Source of the DNA: Siphlonurus alternatus | Taxonomy: Eukaryota; Arthropoda; Insecta; Ephemeroptera; Siphlonuridae | DNA: 64,000 bases | NCBI GenBank assembly: GCA_949825025.1 | Contig: OX463781.1 | Span: forward strand, 6,551,370 to 6,615,369 | Reading direction: 5' to 3' | Shown here: one piece after another, positions 23,765 to 35,160 of the stretch | Layout of the letters: every line of letters begins with the position of its first letter | Position numbering within the stretch: the first letter of the stretch is position 1 | The notes under the pieces: model-generated | Seen by the model: the letters and a program-made list of their open reading frames with translations, nothing else | What the model was told of the DNA's origin: nothing | Databases searched by the model: none | Made by a program: the position numbers and the translations under genes

Positions 23765-25735
23765 TGTATTTTTAAAAGAAAATCACAAATGCGTGATTCA
23801 AATTTATTTTACGGTATTTTTTTTTTTTCTGATTAAATAGAATTTTTTTCAGAATGTATAATTATTATAATGAAAAGTACTGAAAATCCTTGTATTTCAT
23901 TAAATTGAATATAAAAAATATAAAGTGTTTTTAAAAGAGGAAGTAATTTATATTTCAAAAATAGTTTTACTAAATAAATTTCACACACATGTTTTATATC
24001 ATTCATGTCAAGTAGTGTATTTGTGAGCATGTGAACTAATATTTTTAAAATACGATGTTTCCTTTTAAACTTGTTTTTGTTAAAAATATAAAAACACACT
24101 TTTTTATATATTATATTTTTTTTTCTTTTTAGAAATAAGATCTGTCTGTATGGAAGTACTCAGGAAGTTGTTCTGTGCGGTAACATTTTGGAGCCAGAAC
24201 AAAATCTGATGCTTTTGCTTATGGTAAAGTAGCCTTAGGCATTACACAAACCCTATGATTATTCTGTGTTTGTGTCACACAATTTACCCATACTATTCTT
24301 CCTCTCCATACTTTGCGGTATAAAGTCTTTTTTTTTCTGTGACATTTTTTATAAATATAAACATTGCTTATACAATATATAAAAAAGAACAAAAGAGAAC
24401 TAAGGTGTCAACTGTCTAGTACATAATAATGTGAGTTTGTGTGAGCAAAATGACACTCATCATATTACGCTCTATTTGTTATAACAAAAGATATATTTTT
24501 TTTAAAAAAATAAGAGAGAAAAAAAATATTATTTGATGTTTGAAAAAAAACGAGGGTTGTTATATATTATTATTTTGCAAAAAGAATATTTCAATATTTT
24601 TTTTTATTATTATATTGTTGTATGTGTGTCTATCATCATGTTTTTTTCTCCTTGTTGAAACATTATATTTATAATGCAGGTGTGCAAACCACAGAAGCTG
24701 ACAGCCAAGAAGCTTTGATGTGGAGTTCTTAATGATAGTGATTTGTAATCAGAGAAGGTGAGGAAAAAATATACTCAGGGGGGAAAAAAGTAATGGCGTT
24801 ATAATAAAAAATTGTACTCTCATTATTGTTAACGTGAAACAACACAAATTTATTTATAAATCTTGATTCTGTTGCAAATGTTGGTTATTTGAAATATTAA
24901 TTATTCGTTGTATTTATAATAAATTGAACTGTGTATTATAATTATTTTCTATTTTACCATGCATGAGATACACCAAAATAATGAAATTTAAAGCTTTTTT
25001 TTTCAACAAATATTTGAATGCATTATATACCAAGTTGACAAATACCTTCATATTTTTTGATAATTTCACATTTTCTTTCAAAAGGTTTACATTTTTTGAG
25101 GATTCATAAATTATATTTCTTTCGTACGAAATATTATAAATTTTTAGGTGTATGAAAAGGTACGTCCACAGAACACAAATATAAGCAGGCAAGGTCCCTT
25201 CCACCTTGTCTAGTAAGTGGGGAAGTACAAACATTTGATCGAACAGGGTCCGTCAGCTCTTGTTTGCCGAGGTTTGACGCGGACATGACGAGCTGTCAGA
25301 TTCCCCCACCCCCTCGTTTGTTAGGGGCTGATGCGTGTCCCGGCTAATTTCCATCCCTCGCACGTCCCTTGAGATCCGCTCTCTCATCCCTCAACCTACC
25401 CTCCTCTCTTAAATTGTACAGGCAAAAAACTAATGACTTTTTATCACGGAAACATAATTTGAATTTTTGATTAAGTGTATGAAAATTTATATATAAATAT
25501 ATTATATCGTTATATAGGAGAAAAAATTGCATTATATATTTATATTATTAATTTAATATTTATTATATTGTTCTTGTTTTAATTTTGGAAATTATTAATT
25601 ACAACATTACAACTTATTTAATTTTATTCATAAATCTATCCGCATGGAATTCTGAAATAATTTAAAACACAGAACAAAGTTACAATTTTAAAGATGGGTT
25701 GAATTAAAAAATATATATGCATAGCTTTTTTTTAA
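23765..25735. other. AT-rich intergenic stretch with one GC-richer island
   Basis: The island at about 25230-25410 (AGGGTCCGTCAGCTCTTGTT, GGTTTGACGCGGACATGACG) stands out. Open frames at 23833-24099 and 24914-25234 are Lys/Ile/Phe/Tyr-rich and look like chance frames. Confidence 0.4.
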
Positions 25736-26491
25736 AAGGTGGTTCCAAATATATACAACATGCATCGCATGTTGTATATATTAAAACGCATGAAGTTTGG
25801 CACTAAATTTAAAGATAGTGATAACATGTTTAAATATTGGAATATACTACCTGTGAACTCTCAAGCTAAACATTCTTTAATGTATGAAAAATATTTTGAT
25901 GAAGCATTTAAATTACCAAGGATTCATCCTCATAATACTCGCTTATACGAATTAGATCCTCTTATTACACCTAAAAGTATAAATAGATTCAATGATAGAA
26001 CCTGGAAATATTTAACACCACGTATATGGAATGAAATGCCAACAGCATTAAAATATTTAGAATGTAATCGTTCTATTAAAAAGCAACTTAAGGAATGGCT
26101 TATTTCTATTATATAACATAAATATGAATTAATATATTATAAATGTTTTTGTTTTCAATTATGAATATCAAAATTGCTATTTTATGTATTTTATGTCTTT
26201 ATTGGTTTTTGAATATAAATAATTATAATTTAAATGTACATATATTATATGGAAGAAAAAATATATATTATGTATTTTATTTTACATTAAATGTTAGTAG
26301 AGCTTAATTAAGAATGTAAAATAATACTAATAGTGATTTTTTTTTATTTTGTTAACACAGATATTCATCAAGATCTTGAAGAACAATAATGTATGTAATT
26401 TCTGTAGCGGCCGATAGGGTACTAAAACCCTGGCTGGTACAACATTGTGTAAATATTTACTAAAATAAAAAAAAAAAAATAAAAAAAAAAT
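25736..26491 (+). mobile_element. 5'-truncated LINE fragment with poly(A)-like tail
   Basis: The plus strand contains the last about 125 codons of a LINE ORF2, a 3' UTR with GCGGCCGATAGGGTACTAAA and CCCTGGCTGGTACAACATTG, and an A-rich tail at about 26461-26491. The 5' end is truncated at a stop just upstream of 25739. It belongs to a different family from the 294-5890 element, because its tail is A-rich rather than (AATTG)n. No target duplication was recognised. Confidence 0.75.
25739..26116 (+). pseudogene. C-terminal remnant of a LINE reverse-transcriptase ORF
   Basis: The 125-residue frame opens with GTG, not ATG. It carries the post-RT signature of CR1/Jockey-group LINEs: HPHNTRLYEL, INRFNDRTWKYL, PRIWNEMPTALK and a final IKKQLKEWL. 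The corresponding part of the intact ORF2 at 462-3416 has SYNTRNRDK and IYDFLPACLRE at equivalent positions. The endonuclease and catalytic RT motifs are missing, so it is non-functional. The frame remains open over the retained part. Confidence 0.75.
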
Positions 26492-29400
26492 AAGCAACAT
26501 GTATGTACAGTTCTTTTATTATACATTACTTGATTGATTCGAATTCCTTTAATACAGTATTGAGCTCCAATACAAAAATTGATCACAGCTGATTAGAAAG
26601 CAAAGTACTGCGATTATATATATTTTTTTTACATAAATTTGAATTATTATGTAAGTATATGAATTGTACAGCTTTAAAAAATAAAAAAATCACAATCGAT
26701 ATTTTGATATCGAGCATAAATATGATATTTTTGTTATATTTATTATAATTATGTCATATTTTGACATTCTAAAGCCTGCAATAAATGTCAGTAAGATAAT
26801 TTATCAACTTGTAAGAATGAGCAGTAAATCCTGTCATTATAATTATATAACAATAAAATTAAAAAAATCTCATCTAAATTTGGTTACAGAGGAAGTTAAA
26901 AATTATAATTTATTTTCTTATAACTTCCTTTCCATCATTAGCTTTTAAAAATATAATAAAAAAAACACACTTGATAATTGTTGTTGTTTTTATCCACGCA
27001 GGATGGAGCAATTGTAAAATATTACACATCACATATTACGTATAATATAATTGATTTGTAGTGCCATCATGTCATAAAAGTCCAATATAATGACTATGTC
27101 ATATATAATAATAAGAAATATATATACAACTGGTACGTAATAATAATACTGTAAGTACGCAATACGCATGCAGTAATAAAAATTATAAAGCATGCAGTAT
27201 AATAAGTTAACATGAAAAAGGATGAACATATAAGATTGATATAATAAAATTTAAAAGAAAAAAAAAACTTTTTGCTTCATTAAAAATGTATTTAAAAAAA
27301 ACTTTAAACACGCATGCACGAATACTCACTAATATGCACGATGTCCAATTATCCTCTATAAACGAAGTAATAATAATATATACGTAATAATACAAGACAA
27401 GTATTAAAAATAATAAAAATATTATCCGGTTTGTCATGTTATGAAAAATATTAAAGGCAGCTGTCTACGTTATATAATAAATACACATATTACAATTTTA
27501 CTGTTCAAATTAACTCATTATAATATTAATTTCATTATTTAATAAGAATACAGGATATTTTATAATACGTGTCATAAATTTTAAATAGTTGTTACTAGTC
27601 AAAAGATTTTTAAACTATACTGTTGTTTTTGTGTGGTTGTATTTCATAATTTTATTCACCATCCTTTCTGCATTGCAGAATATTTTTGTGTAACTTTTAT
27701 AACAATTTCTCTATTTTCTTAACATTTTATCTTATAAGATAGTAGGCAGTAGGTCACTGCAATGAATATAATATTTTAAAAATCTTTTACTCTGCCATTT
27801 GCATTTTTTTTTTAATAATAATTATTATACTTGTTATAGTTATTAGTTAGAAATTACAGAAAAGGCTACATAGCTGTTGAAATTAATATTTGCAAGGCTA
27901 AAGGTTAATAACATTTTATAATACTCATGCACTTACCACTTAGACTCATTTAAATAAATTTAAAAGGTACAAATATCTAGAATATATTACTTCTAAAAAT
28001 ATACTGAATGACTCTGAAATATATTGAAAAGAAAATCCATTGAGAATATTTTTTTTACATATTTTTCGATACAATGACATTTTTTGAGGACATTGACCTC
28101 TACAACCCATCGTGGAATACTATAGAGCACTCAGGAAGTAAACGTCTCTGTGAATTCCAGTATGTAAAGAAATTCAAATAACGTGTCTCACCCTTTTTAG
28201 ACGACTGTACAGAGTAGCACTTTGCTTGAAAAGAATATAACAGGACTTCAGTTCATTTCGCCTCATTAGCTGAGTGATATCACAAGTACGGTCATAATTG
28301 ACTAAGTGTATTGGATCCAAATTGTCTGGAAGTCCTTTTCTTATCTACAGAAAGGTGTGAGTTGTGAGTGACAAGAGTACAAAGAGGGAGGAAGTGCCGT
28401 GATCTGAATGGGAGAATACCGTTAGTTATTTTGTTTCGTTCAACATTGGAATTTTAAAATTATTAGGAGTTTCAGCAAAATTATAAAATCATGATACTAC
28501 ATAAATTTATGGAATGCAACGTTTTATAAAATATATTTGCAATTAATAAAAAATACCCATGTATGTTTTTATTTTTGTCACCTAGTAGTTGATATAACAA
28601 GACTTTAATTAATTATGAGAGACTAGGATTAATCAATTAATGAACACCAAATTTAGTGTAAATAACGTATAAGAAAATGTAATGCAATCCATTTTCATGT
28701 AAACAATAGTGCACGTGTATTTTATTCTGTTTGGAAGAAAATAAATAACGTTTCAAAATTGCAGTTAAGATTTCAGATTCAGATTCTAAAAAAAGTAAGT
28801 GATTCCACTCAGAAATAATGAAATAATACGCCGTGCTTCATTGCCGAAAAAAATAAGTATGAGAGATTTTTTTATACACTGATAAATTTCATTGAAATAT
28901 TTTCAACTTTTTAAAACTTTTTAAAGTTGAATGAAAAAAAAAAGCAATATTTATTTTTTTAAACTTACATCATTATAAAATATACTACTACAGATAGAAA
29001 ACAATGAAATTTGGTAACAAGAATAAAAAGAAATATACTAAGGTATTATATCAATCAAATCCCCCAGCCCTGACGAGAACAAACAGATAGTAATTTATTA
29101 GTGAGTCTCACATCAAGGAAAAGTCATAAGAAGGCTTGCTACTGACGTGAGTTGTGTTTTGTCAGATGTACCATCTTATAACAATAAACGCGGCAATACG
29201 ATCGGGCCGGCGGTACCTTTTGTTGTTGGTTTGTAAAAGCTGCCTCAAGATTGTAAAAGTGAACTTCAGCCTGTTAACTTTGCCTATATAAGAACAGACA
29301 CCCATCTAATATATATTGCTCATGAATAGTATAAAGAAGATTCAAGTTTTGGAGTTCATGCATGCAAAAAAATATAAAAGGTATTTCAATCTTATTATAA

Positions 29401-30639
29401 TAGTTGGATTTGTAATAAATCAATCTTTTACTCAACGTCAATGAAAATATTTAGGTACAAAAAAATTTAAATTAATTTATTTAAAAAAAAAAAATAAGAT
29501 ATAACTTGTGTGTTATGGTGCATGCTGTCGATAAATAAAAATTTATACATATAACAATATATGCATTTATAGCTTTGTGCTGTAATGAAGATTATAATAT
29601 ATTTAGCATATTATTTATTATACAGTTTATTCATTGGTATTATTGGAATATTAATTATTTCTATTTTTCAATTAAAAAGTTGATGGTGATCACTGAAGGC
29701 CGGTAGGACTCACCATCATGGTCCATGCCACGTGAACACCAGCTCATGTGATGTGCACTTTTCAATCACTGCGTTCTCCTCACACAAATGCATGCACTTG
29801 AATTTTCAGTTAATATAGTTCCCATATTACAACTTTAATTGACATTTTACATAACTAAATAAACGTAACTGAAAATTAAATGCCAATTCAAACAATGCGT
29901 CTCACCGACTTCACATCACAAAAAAAAAAAAAATCAAATTTAGAGCTTCACTTCACTGTTTTTTATGTCTCAGGTTGCAATTTTCAGATATGATCTTTAA
30001 AATAAATAAAAATTGGTGCCATGATAATAAAATTGCCACTGTCTGAGAATTTCTATATAATATGTTCAATAAAATGATATAGTCCATAATAAAAATAAAT
30101 ATATTCCTATAAACAGAATGCCCTAAAAATTCTTTTACCTAAAAGCTGAAAAAGATCATAAAAATCGGCAAATTTCTTAGATGTGGTCTATGCAGTAAAA
30201 AAGGTAAGTTTAAAAGAACTTTTTTTCTTTTTTAAGAAAAAATGAAGAAATTTCACAAAACGTTATGTATTGGGTAAAAATTCTAAACTCACACTGTATT
30301 GTATAACATTATATTCTTTCAGTTAAATGTAGTGTATGATTAATTGCAAGTTCAATGAGTTTTGACAAGGTAAACTTTCTAACAGTATTTTTGAACTGCC
30401 AGTATAAGGAGGTTAAAATTGCCATAAATCTCGTATTTCTCACAGGTGGGCAGTGCTGCAACACACAACAGCCAGCTTGGCACATTGACAACCGACAAAT
30501 CATCAGCCAGAGCGTGAAAAATATATCTCTCTTTCAACAAAAAATAAATAAAGACCACCCTGAAAAAAAAAAAATCTCTTTAGCATATATATATTATTTA
30601 AGCTTGACAAAGTGTAAAAGTTGAACGTCCTTATGTAAT

Positions 30640-30643
<4 letters not shown>
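26492..30643. other. Intergenic desert with several GC-richer islands
   Basis: No gene recognised. Islands: about 28085-28420 (includes GCTGAGTGATATCACAAGTA), 29090-29290 (CGATCGGGCCGGCGGTACC and CATGCATGC words), 29690-29790, and 30400-30510 (GTGGGCAGTGCTGCAACACA). The remainder is AT-rich low complexity. Confidence 0.4.

Positions 30644-30696
<53 letters not shown>
30644..30696. repeat. (GA)n microsatellite, 53 bp
   Basis: An uninterrupted GA tract. Open frames rich in Ser-Leu on the minus strand are produced by this tract and are not genes. Confidence 0.98.
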
Positions 30697-30698
<2 letters not shown>

Positions 30699-31130
30699 TG
30701 TAATGCATGCACGATGCGGGTAATCATGAAGCTCTTTCTTATTTAATACGACAGCACGTTTGACTGAGACAAATTTTGCTGTCAAAATAAAGAAAGACAA
30801 AATATTCGGTAATCATTCACATAGAGCACCATAAGAGACTTACAAAAATAGTGATGTTTATATTTGGCTTGTAATTATAATAATTAAAACAAATTAAAAT
30901 TACTCTATGCAGTGTAATTATATGAAATAACTTATATTTTTTAATAAATATATAATTAGTAATTACATTCATCCATATGTATACAGTATAAAGGGTATAG
31001 TCCAAAGCATTAAAAATAATGAACTTTTGCAGAAGAAAGAAATATTTTAAAATTTTAAAATGTTTTCAAAACAAAGCTGGTATAAAGCTGACATAATATC
31101 ACGATACATTTATTTCTGATTATTGCATAC

Positions 31131-31635
31131 AATGGACAACATACATGAAAAAATTTTATTGCAGAAATGAATAGAGAGCACCAAATTATGCTACTCTGAA
31201 TTTTTTCACATTTTTTTGAGACCCGGAACTATTTTTAAATAATTATTGAAAGTTCTGTAATTTCAGTTGGCACCTCTGAATTCTTAATAAAAAGGATAGG
31301 TGGCGTCCCAATAGTCCTATTCTCGTCTACTACCCTCTTCCCTGCAATGGCGGCAAATTTAGGGCGCATCATATGCGCCCTTCTTATATAGCGGCCATCT
31401 TGGAGGGGAGGGGAAAGATCATTTAGGGACTCTAAGTAGACGAGAAATAGTATTGGGACACCGCCTAGAGACTGGACGCCTATTGACGCCTCCAGGGGGC
31501 GTGGCCGCACTTTCATTAATTATTTAAAAATAGTTCTGGGTTTCAAAAAAATCTGAAAAAATTCAGAGTAGCATAATTTGGTACCCTCTATTCATTTCCG
31601 CAATAAAAAATTTTCATGTCTGTATGTTGTCCATT
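31131..31635. mobile_element. Fold-back element family A, copy 1 (505 bp)
   Basis: The arms begin AATGGACAACATACATG and end CATGTCTGTATGTTGTCCATT. Within each arm is a shared segment with TTATGCTACTCTGAATTTTT, and GAGACCCGGAACTATTTTTA marks the inner part. The centre (about 31260-31490) is GC-richer, with ATGGCGGCAAATTTAGGGCG, CATATGCGCCC and its own inner inverted repeat (TAGTCCTATTCTCGTCTACT versus AGTAGACGAGAAATAGTATT). Copies at 50657 and 61040 share the arm sequence but have different centres. No coding capacity. Confidence 0.8.
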
Positions 31636-34120
31636 TTTTCCTTGCATGCATGGAGGAAAACTTCAACTCCACTTTTGTTTGTGTGGAGACGAGATTGTTC
31701 TAGACTTCAGGGAAAATTGTTTATATGCAGTAAACAGAAAAAAATATCATATATAATACGAGCTTTTGTAGTTCATTCCTGAATTTTAAAGACACATTAT
31801 GTAATATATAATAACACCTTTCTACTCCATAACTGTTGTTAATTTCTTGAAGCAAATAAAAAAAAATTCTTCATATATTATTACAAAAAAATTAACACAT
31901 TACTAAGATGCTAACAAAATTTTCACAACTTTTAACTTTTTAAACAATTAACTAATTCTTTTAGAAAAATATTTAATTATCATAATTATCTTACATTAAA
32001 TATATTATTTAGTATTAATTAATATTATATATAATATATTTAAAAAAAAAACATGTTAAGTATTAAAAAAAAATACATCAATTTGTCTTTTGTTTAACAT
32101 TATATTAGCATAAAGATTTCACACCTTTTTACATTATACTAACATTATGTGCACCAAGTAAGGTGTGTATTAGAGAAAAGGAACAAAGGCATCACGTATT
32201 TATGTACCAGAGGGCGTGCTAAGTTTGCCAGTGGACTTGCTAAGTATAATGGTCACTGGCGGCGCGAGGATACACTAAGACAATGGCTGAGAGGTAAGAC
32301 GCTGATTGTACAGATACGCCACGATCATCTTAGAGTGCAGCGAGACTCGCTCTCATGTACCAAGTACTGCAGAGAGAAGCTCATGTTCAATGACTTGGTT
32401 ACAAATCACTGTGAACTTAACATGATCTTTAAATTTATTAAAGGTGGAATGGATGAATGTCTGGACTTGTTTTTTTTTAAAAATTATTTAGTTTTAAAAT
32501 TCAACCCACACATTTTCTGTTACTGAGAATGTAAATTTTCTATGCTTGCTATATTTATATTATATATACTTAAGCAGTTTGAAAATGTCAACCTTGCTTT
32601 CTATGTATTGTTATCTAATTAAATAATAATAATATTTAAATCGTATAATATGAGTTGGCATGGAATCATAATCATTTCTCTTGCTGCATACTATGTAACC
32701 TAACCAACATATTTTAGATGCTGAAAAAGTTGCCTATTAACCTCAAGGCGAGAGGTGACAACAAATTTTAACCCTCTGATGAGTGTATATTATATAATAC
32801 AAATGCTATATTAAACAATGATATTTGCATCGTTTATAGATTTTGGTTTTGTTTTTAGTAAAAAAACAAACAATGATGCAATCCAAAAATTAGTATATTG
32901 TTGAAACTTACAAAATTAAATGAATTTGGCAATTTCGGCCGGTATATTTTACAGTACTGTATTGTCCCATTTCAGCATGCACTACATTGCAGTGATTATC
33001 AATGAAATTTCAAAATATCACAACTCTCCCTTTACGTGCTGGAGCCTGGCATTATTTCTTTATTACTTTTTAATTAATCGTATATATGACGTAAGTTAAA
33101 TTTTTAAAATCTGCATGTGATAGAAATTGTTATATTCACTTCCCATTCTACCTGAAATAATTTAAATACCATGCATTCAAAGCACACAGGTAACGAATGA
33201 TCGAAATGTTCACTTTAAAACTATAGAAAAGAAAATCCCACCTGCCAAGTTCTTTTGAAAGCTCATTTATCGTATATATTTTTTTTGTCTTATAAAAAAC
33301 TATTTTTATTAAGAACAAGAACATATATAAGAATATTTATTGTATAAATATTTTAAATATACGTGCCAAACTTTAATACATAACTTTATGTAATAATGTT
33401 TTTTTTTTTATATAAATACATTTATACATTTAACATCAAATAAAGTAGGGAATGTTATAGCGTAACGAAGTAGCGGACATGTTGGTTAAAATAAAAGAAA
33501 AATAAATACTTATATATATGTCTTGTGAGGCGGTGATTTGCTATGTACAAAAGTAGCTACTACATTTTACTCTTTAAGACTTGACTGCTGCATTGCTATA
33601 ATACTATGGTGGTTCCTTTCAACATGCTATACATTATACTGTATCACAAAGATGAATAGCCCGCAAGTGTACAGTGAACACGGAGAAGCTAAAGTAACTG
33701 CAGTGGCTTGTCTTGTCTGCTACCACACTTCGACTTAAAGGTCACGATATAGGAGGTATAAAAACGTCAAACTATAAACATTATTGTTCAAATAAAGGTA
33801 GCTTATAAATTTTTTTTATATTTTATTATAAAGTTTTTTTATATGTCAATGTGTTGACATTATTTTTATTATTTGTTGATGAGAGTAAATAATTTTTAAA
33901 AAATGAACGAAAATAATATTGTTTTGTTTTCGTTGCTATGCAACAATGTTAACAATATAATTAACAAATTGGTTTAATTTTTGTCATTGTTGTCGTTGTT
34001 TCTTCAGCAATTAAAGCCAACGATCGAAATAAAAAAAAATTGAATTTGAATTTGTTTTATTAATCGAGTCATAAGAAAATGCCATCTGGTGTGGTAAAGA
34101 GATTATTATTTGTAAAAAGA
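31636..34120. other. Intergenic stretch, no supported gene
   Basis: The segment at about 32145-32420 is GC-richer and holds a 125-codon plus-strand frame (32149-32526) starting MHQVRCVLEKRNKG. It has no family signature and no splice or promoter support. GGTATAAAAACG near 33755 resembles a TATA box without an obvious gene downstream. A small complex patch lies at about 33530-33740. Confidence 0.35.
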
Positions 34121-34799
34121 CATTTAATTTTTTATCGTGCAGTTTTGTGACGATAAAACTTGGCCAAGAAGCAGCCCCCACGATGACGAGGAAGCGCAGG
34201 GCCAAGGAGAAGTTCCGCAAGGAGAGGGTGGCCATGGAGGGCACCATGCGAGGCCTCAGTTTCGCCATTAAGTCCTCTATCTTCAGTTCAATCGGTTGAA
34301 CCAATGAAGTGGCAGAAGGTGAGTCCTTACTGTTTTTCTTTTGTCACCAAAGATTGACTTACTAATCCTTTAAATATCTACAGAATTATATTTGGTGTAG
34401 GTTTCTCTTCAGTGTAAATTCAGGTGATACTTTTTTCAATGGTCCCGCTCCTATTCCAGACCCGAACTGTTCTCTCAATGAACAGAATTACTGATCCCTA
34501 TAGTTGTATGTGGAAGTTTAATGGTCCCCTAACATGGTCACTTATCTCGACTAGCTGGTCCTCTAACCTCCTGTGTGGTGCTCAGCTGGTGAACGAGGCG
34601 ACCAACGTGACCGAGCTGAAAGAGATCCTGCCCAAGGACCTTCAGATGCTGCAGACGAGCCTCGAGTCACACCAGTCTACACTAGCCAGGGATGCCGCAC
34701 CAGCTTTCCTCACCCTGATGGACTGTGTCTGACCTCACCATCCCGAGGGCTAAATCTGACACAGGAGGACCAGTGTCTCCCATATATAAGACAAATGAA

Positions 34800-34877
34800 A
34801 AAAAAAAAAAATGAGAGGGGGGAAATTTTCAGGAGGGGGGTGCAGCTACCCCCAGCCACCCCCTGGATCCGCGGCTG
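34800..34877. mobile_element. Partial hAT-type MITE remnant
   Basis: The right part (GGGGGGTGCAGCTACCCCCA and GGATCCGCGGCTGG) closely resembles the right part of the complete MITE at 38519-38685 (GCTGCAGCCCCCCAGCACCC and AATCCGCGCCTG). A matching left end with a duplication was not found, so this copy is truncated or decayed. Confidence 0.5.
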
Positions 34878-35068
34878 GATATATTTTATGTCAAATCTAA
34901 TAATGTACCACGTGCCACCTCACGTGTTCTCTCCATCAGCTGATCCGCCAGCCCGCCCGGCTGCGCGTGGCACGAGGCGCTCGCCGACCACGCCAAGGTC
35001 CTCGAGTCCCGCGCCTCCGTCCTGAGCACCAAAGCTCCTCCGCGTCCTTCCTCGTCCTGAGGTTCTGC

Positions 35069-35100
35069 CAAGGATTTTGTATGTACATACAAAATCCTTG
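35069..35100. mobile_element. 32-bp perfect palindrome inserted with 8-bp target duplication
   Basis: CAAGGATTTTGTATGT is followed directly by its exact reverse complement. GGTTCTGC occurs immediately on both sides (35061-35068 and 35101-35108). Removing the palindrome and one duplication restores a continuous GGTTCTGCGCATCC. This is the signature of a tiny transposed element with hAT-like 8 bp duplications. Confidence 0.8.
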
Positions 35101-35160
35101 GGTTCTGCGCATCCACCAGACCGGCGGCCATCAGCTGGAACCATAACTTATTTTTTATCA

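Larger units (their letters stand above)
34121..35140 (+). pseudogene. Three GC-rich exon-like blocks, possibly a decayed gene
   Basis: Block 1 (about 34142-34290) follows a pyrimidine-rich AG and reads MTRKRRAKEKFRKERVAMEG and MRGLSFAIKSSIF before a TGA, with GGTGAGT at 34318-34324. Block 2 (about 34586-34732) follows a CAG and reads LVNEATNVTELKEILPKDLQ and MLQTSLESHQSTLAR before a TGA. Block 3 (about 34940-35140) follows CCATCAG and reads LIRQPARLR, then, after a one-base shift, WHEALADHAKVLESRASVLS. The blocks have far higher GC than the neighbouring sequence and helix-forming, charged composition. I do not recognise the family. Premature stops, a frame break and small insertions in or between blocks suggest a broken gene, but a real spliced gene or chance is possible. 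Confidence 0.35.

Noticed and set aside
25189..25207. CAAGG...CCTTG inverted repeat of 19 bp
   Set aside because: The flanking sequences are unrelated, so there is no sign of insertion.
30503..30800. Minus-strand frames rich in Ser-Leu repeats
   Set aside because: They are produced by reading the (GA)n microsatellite.
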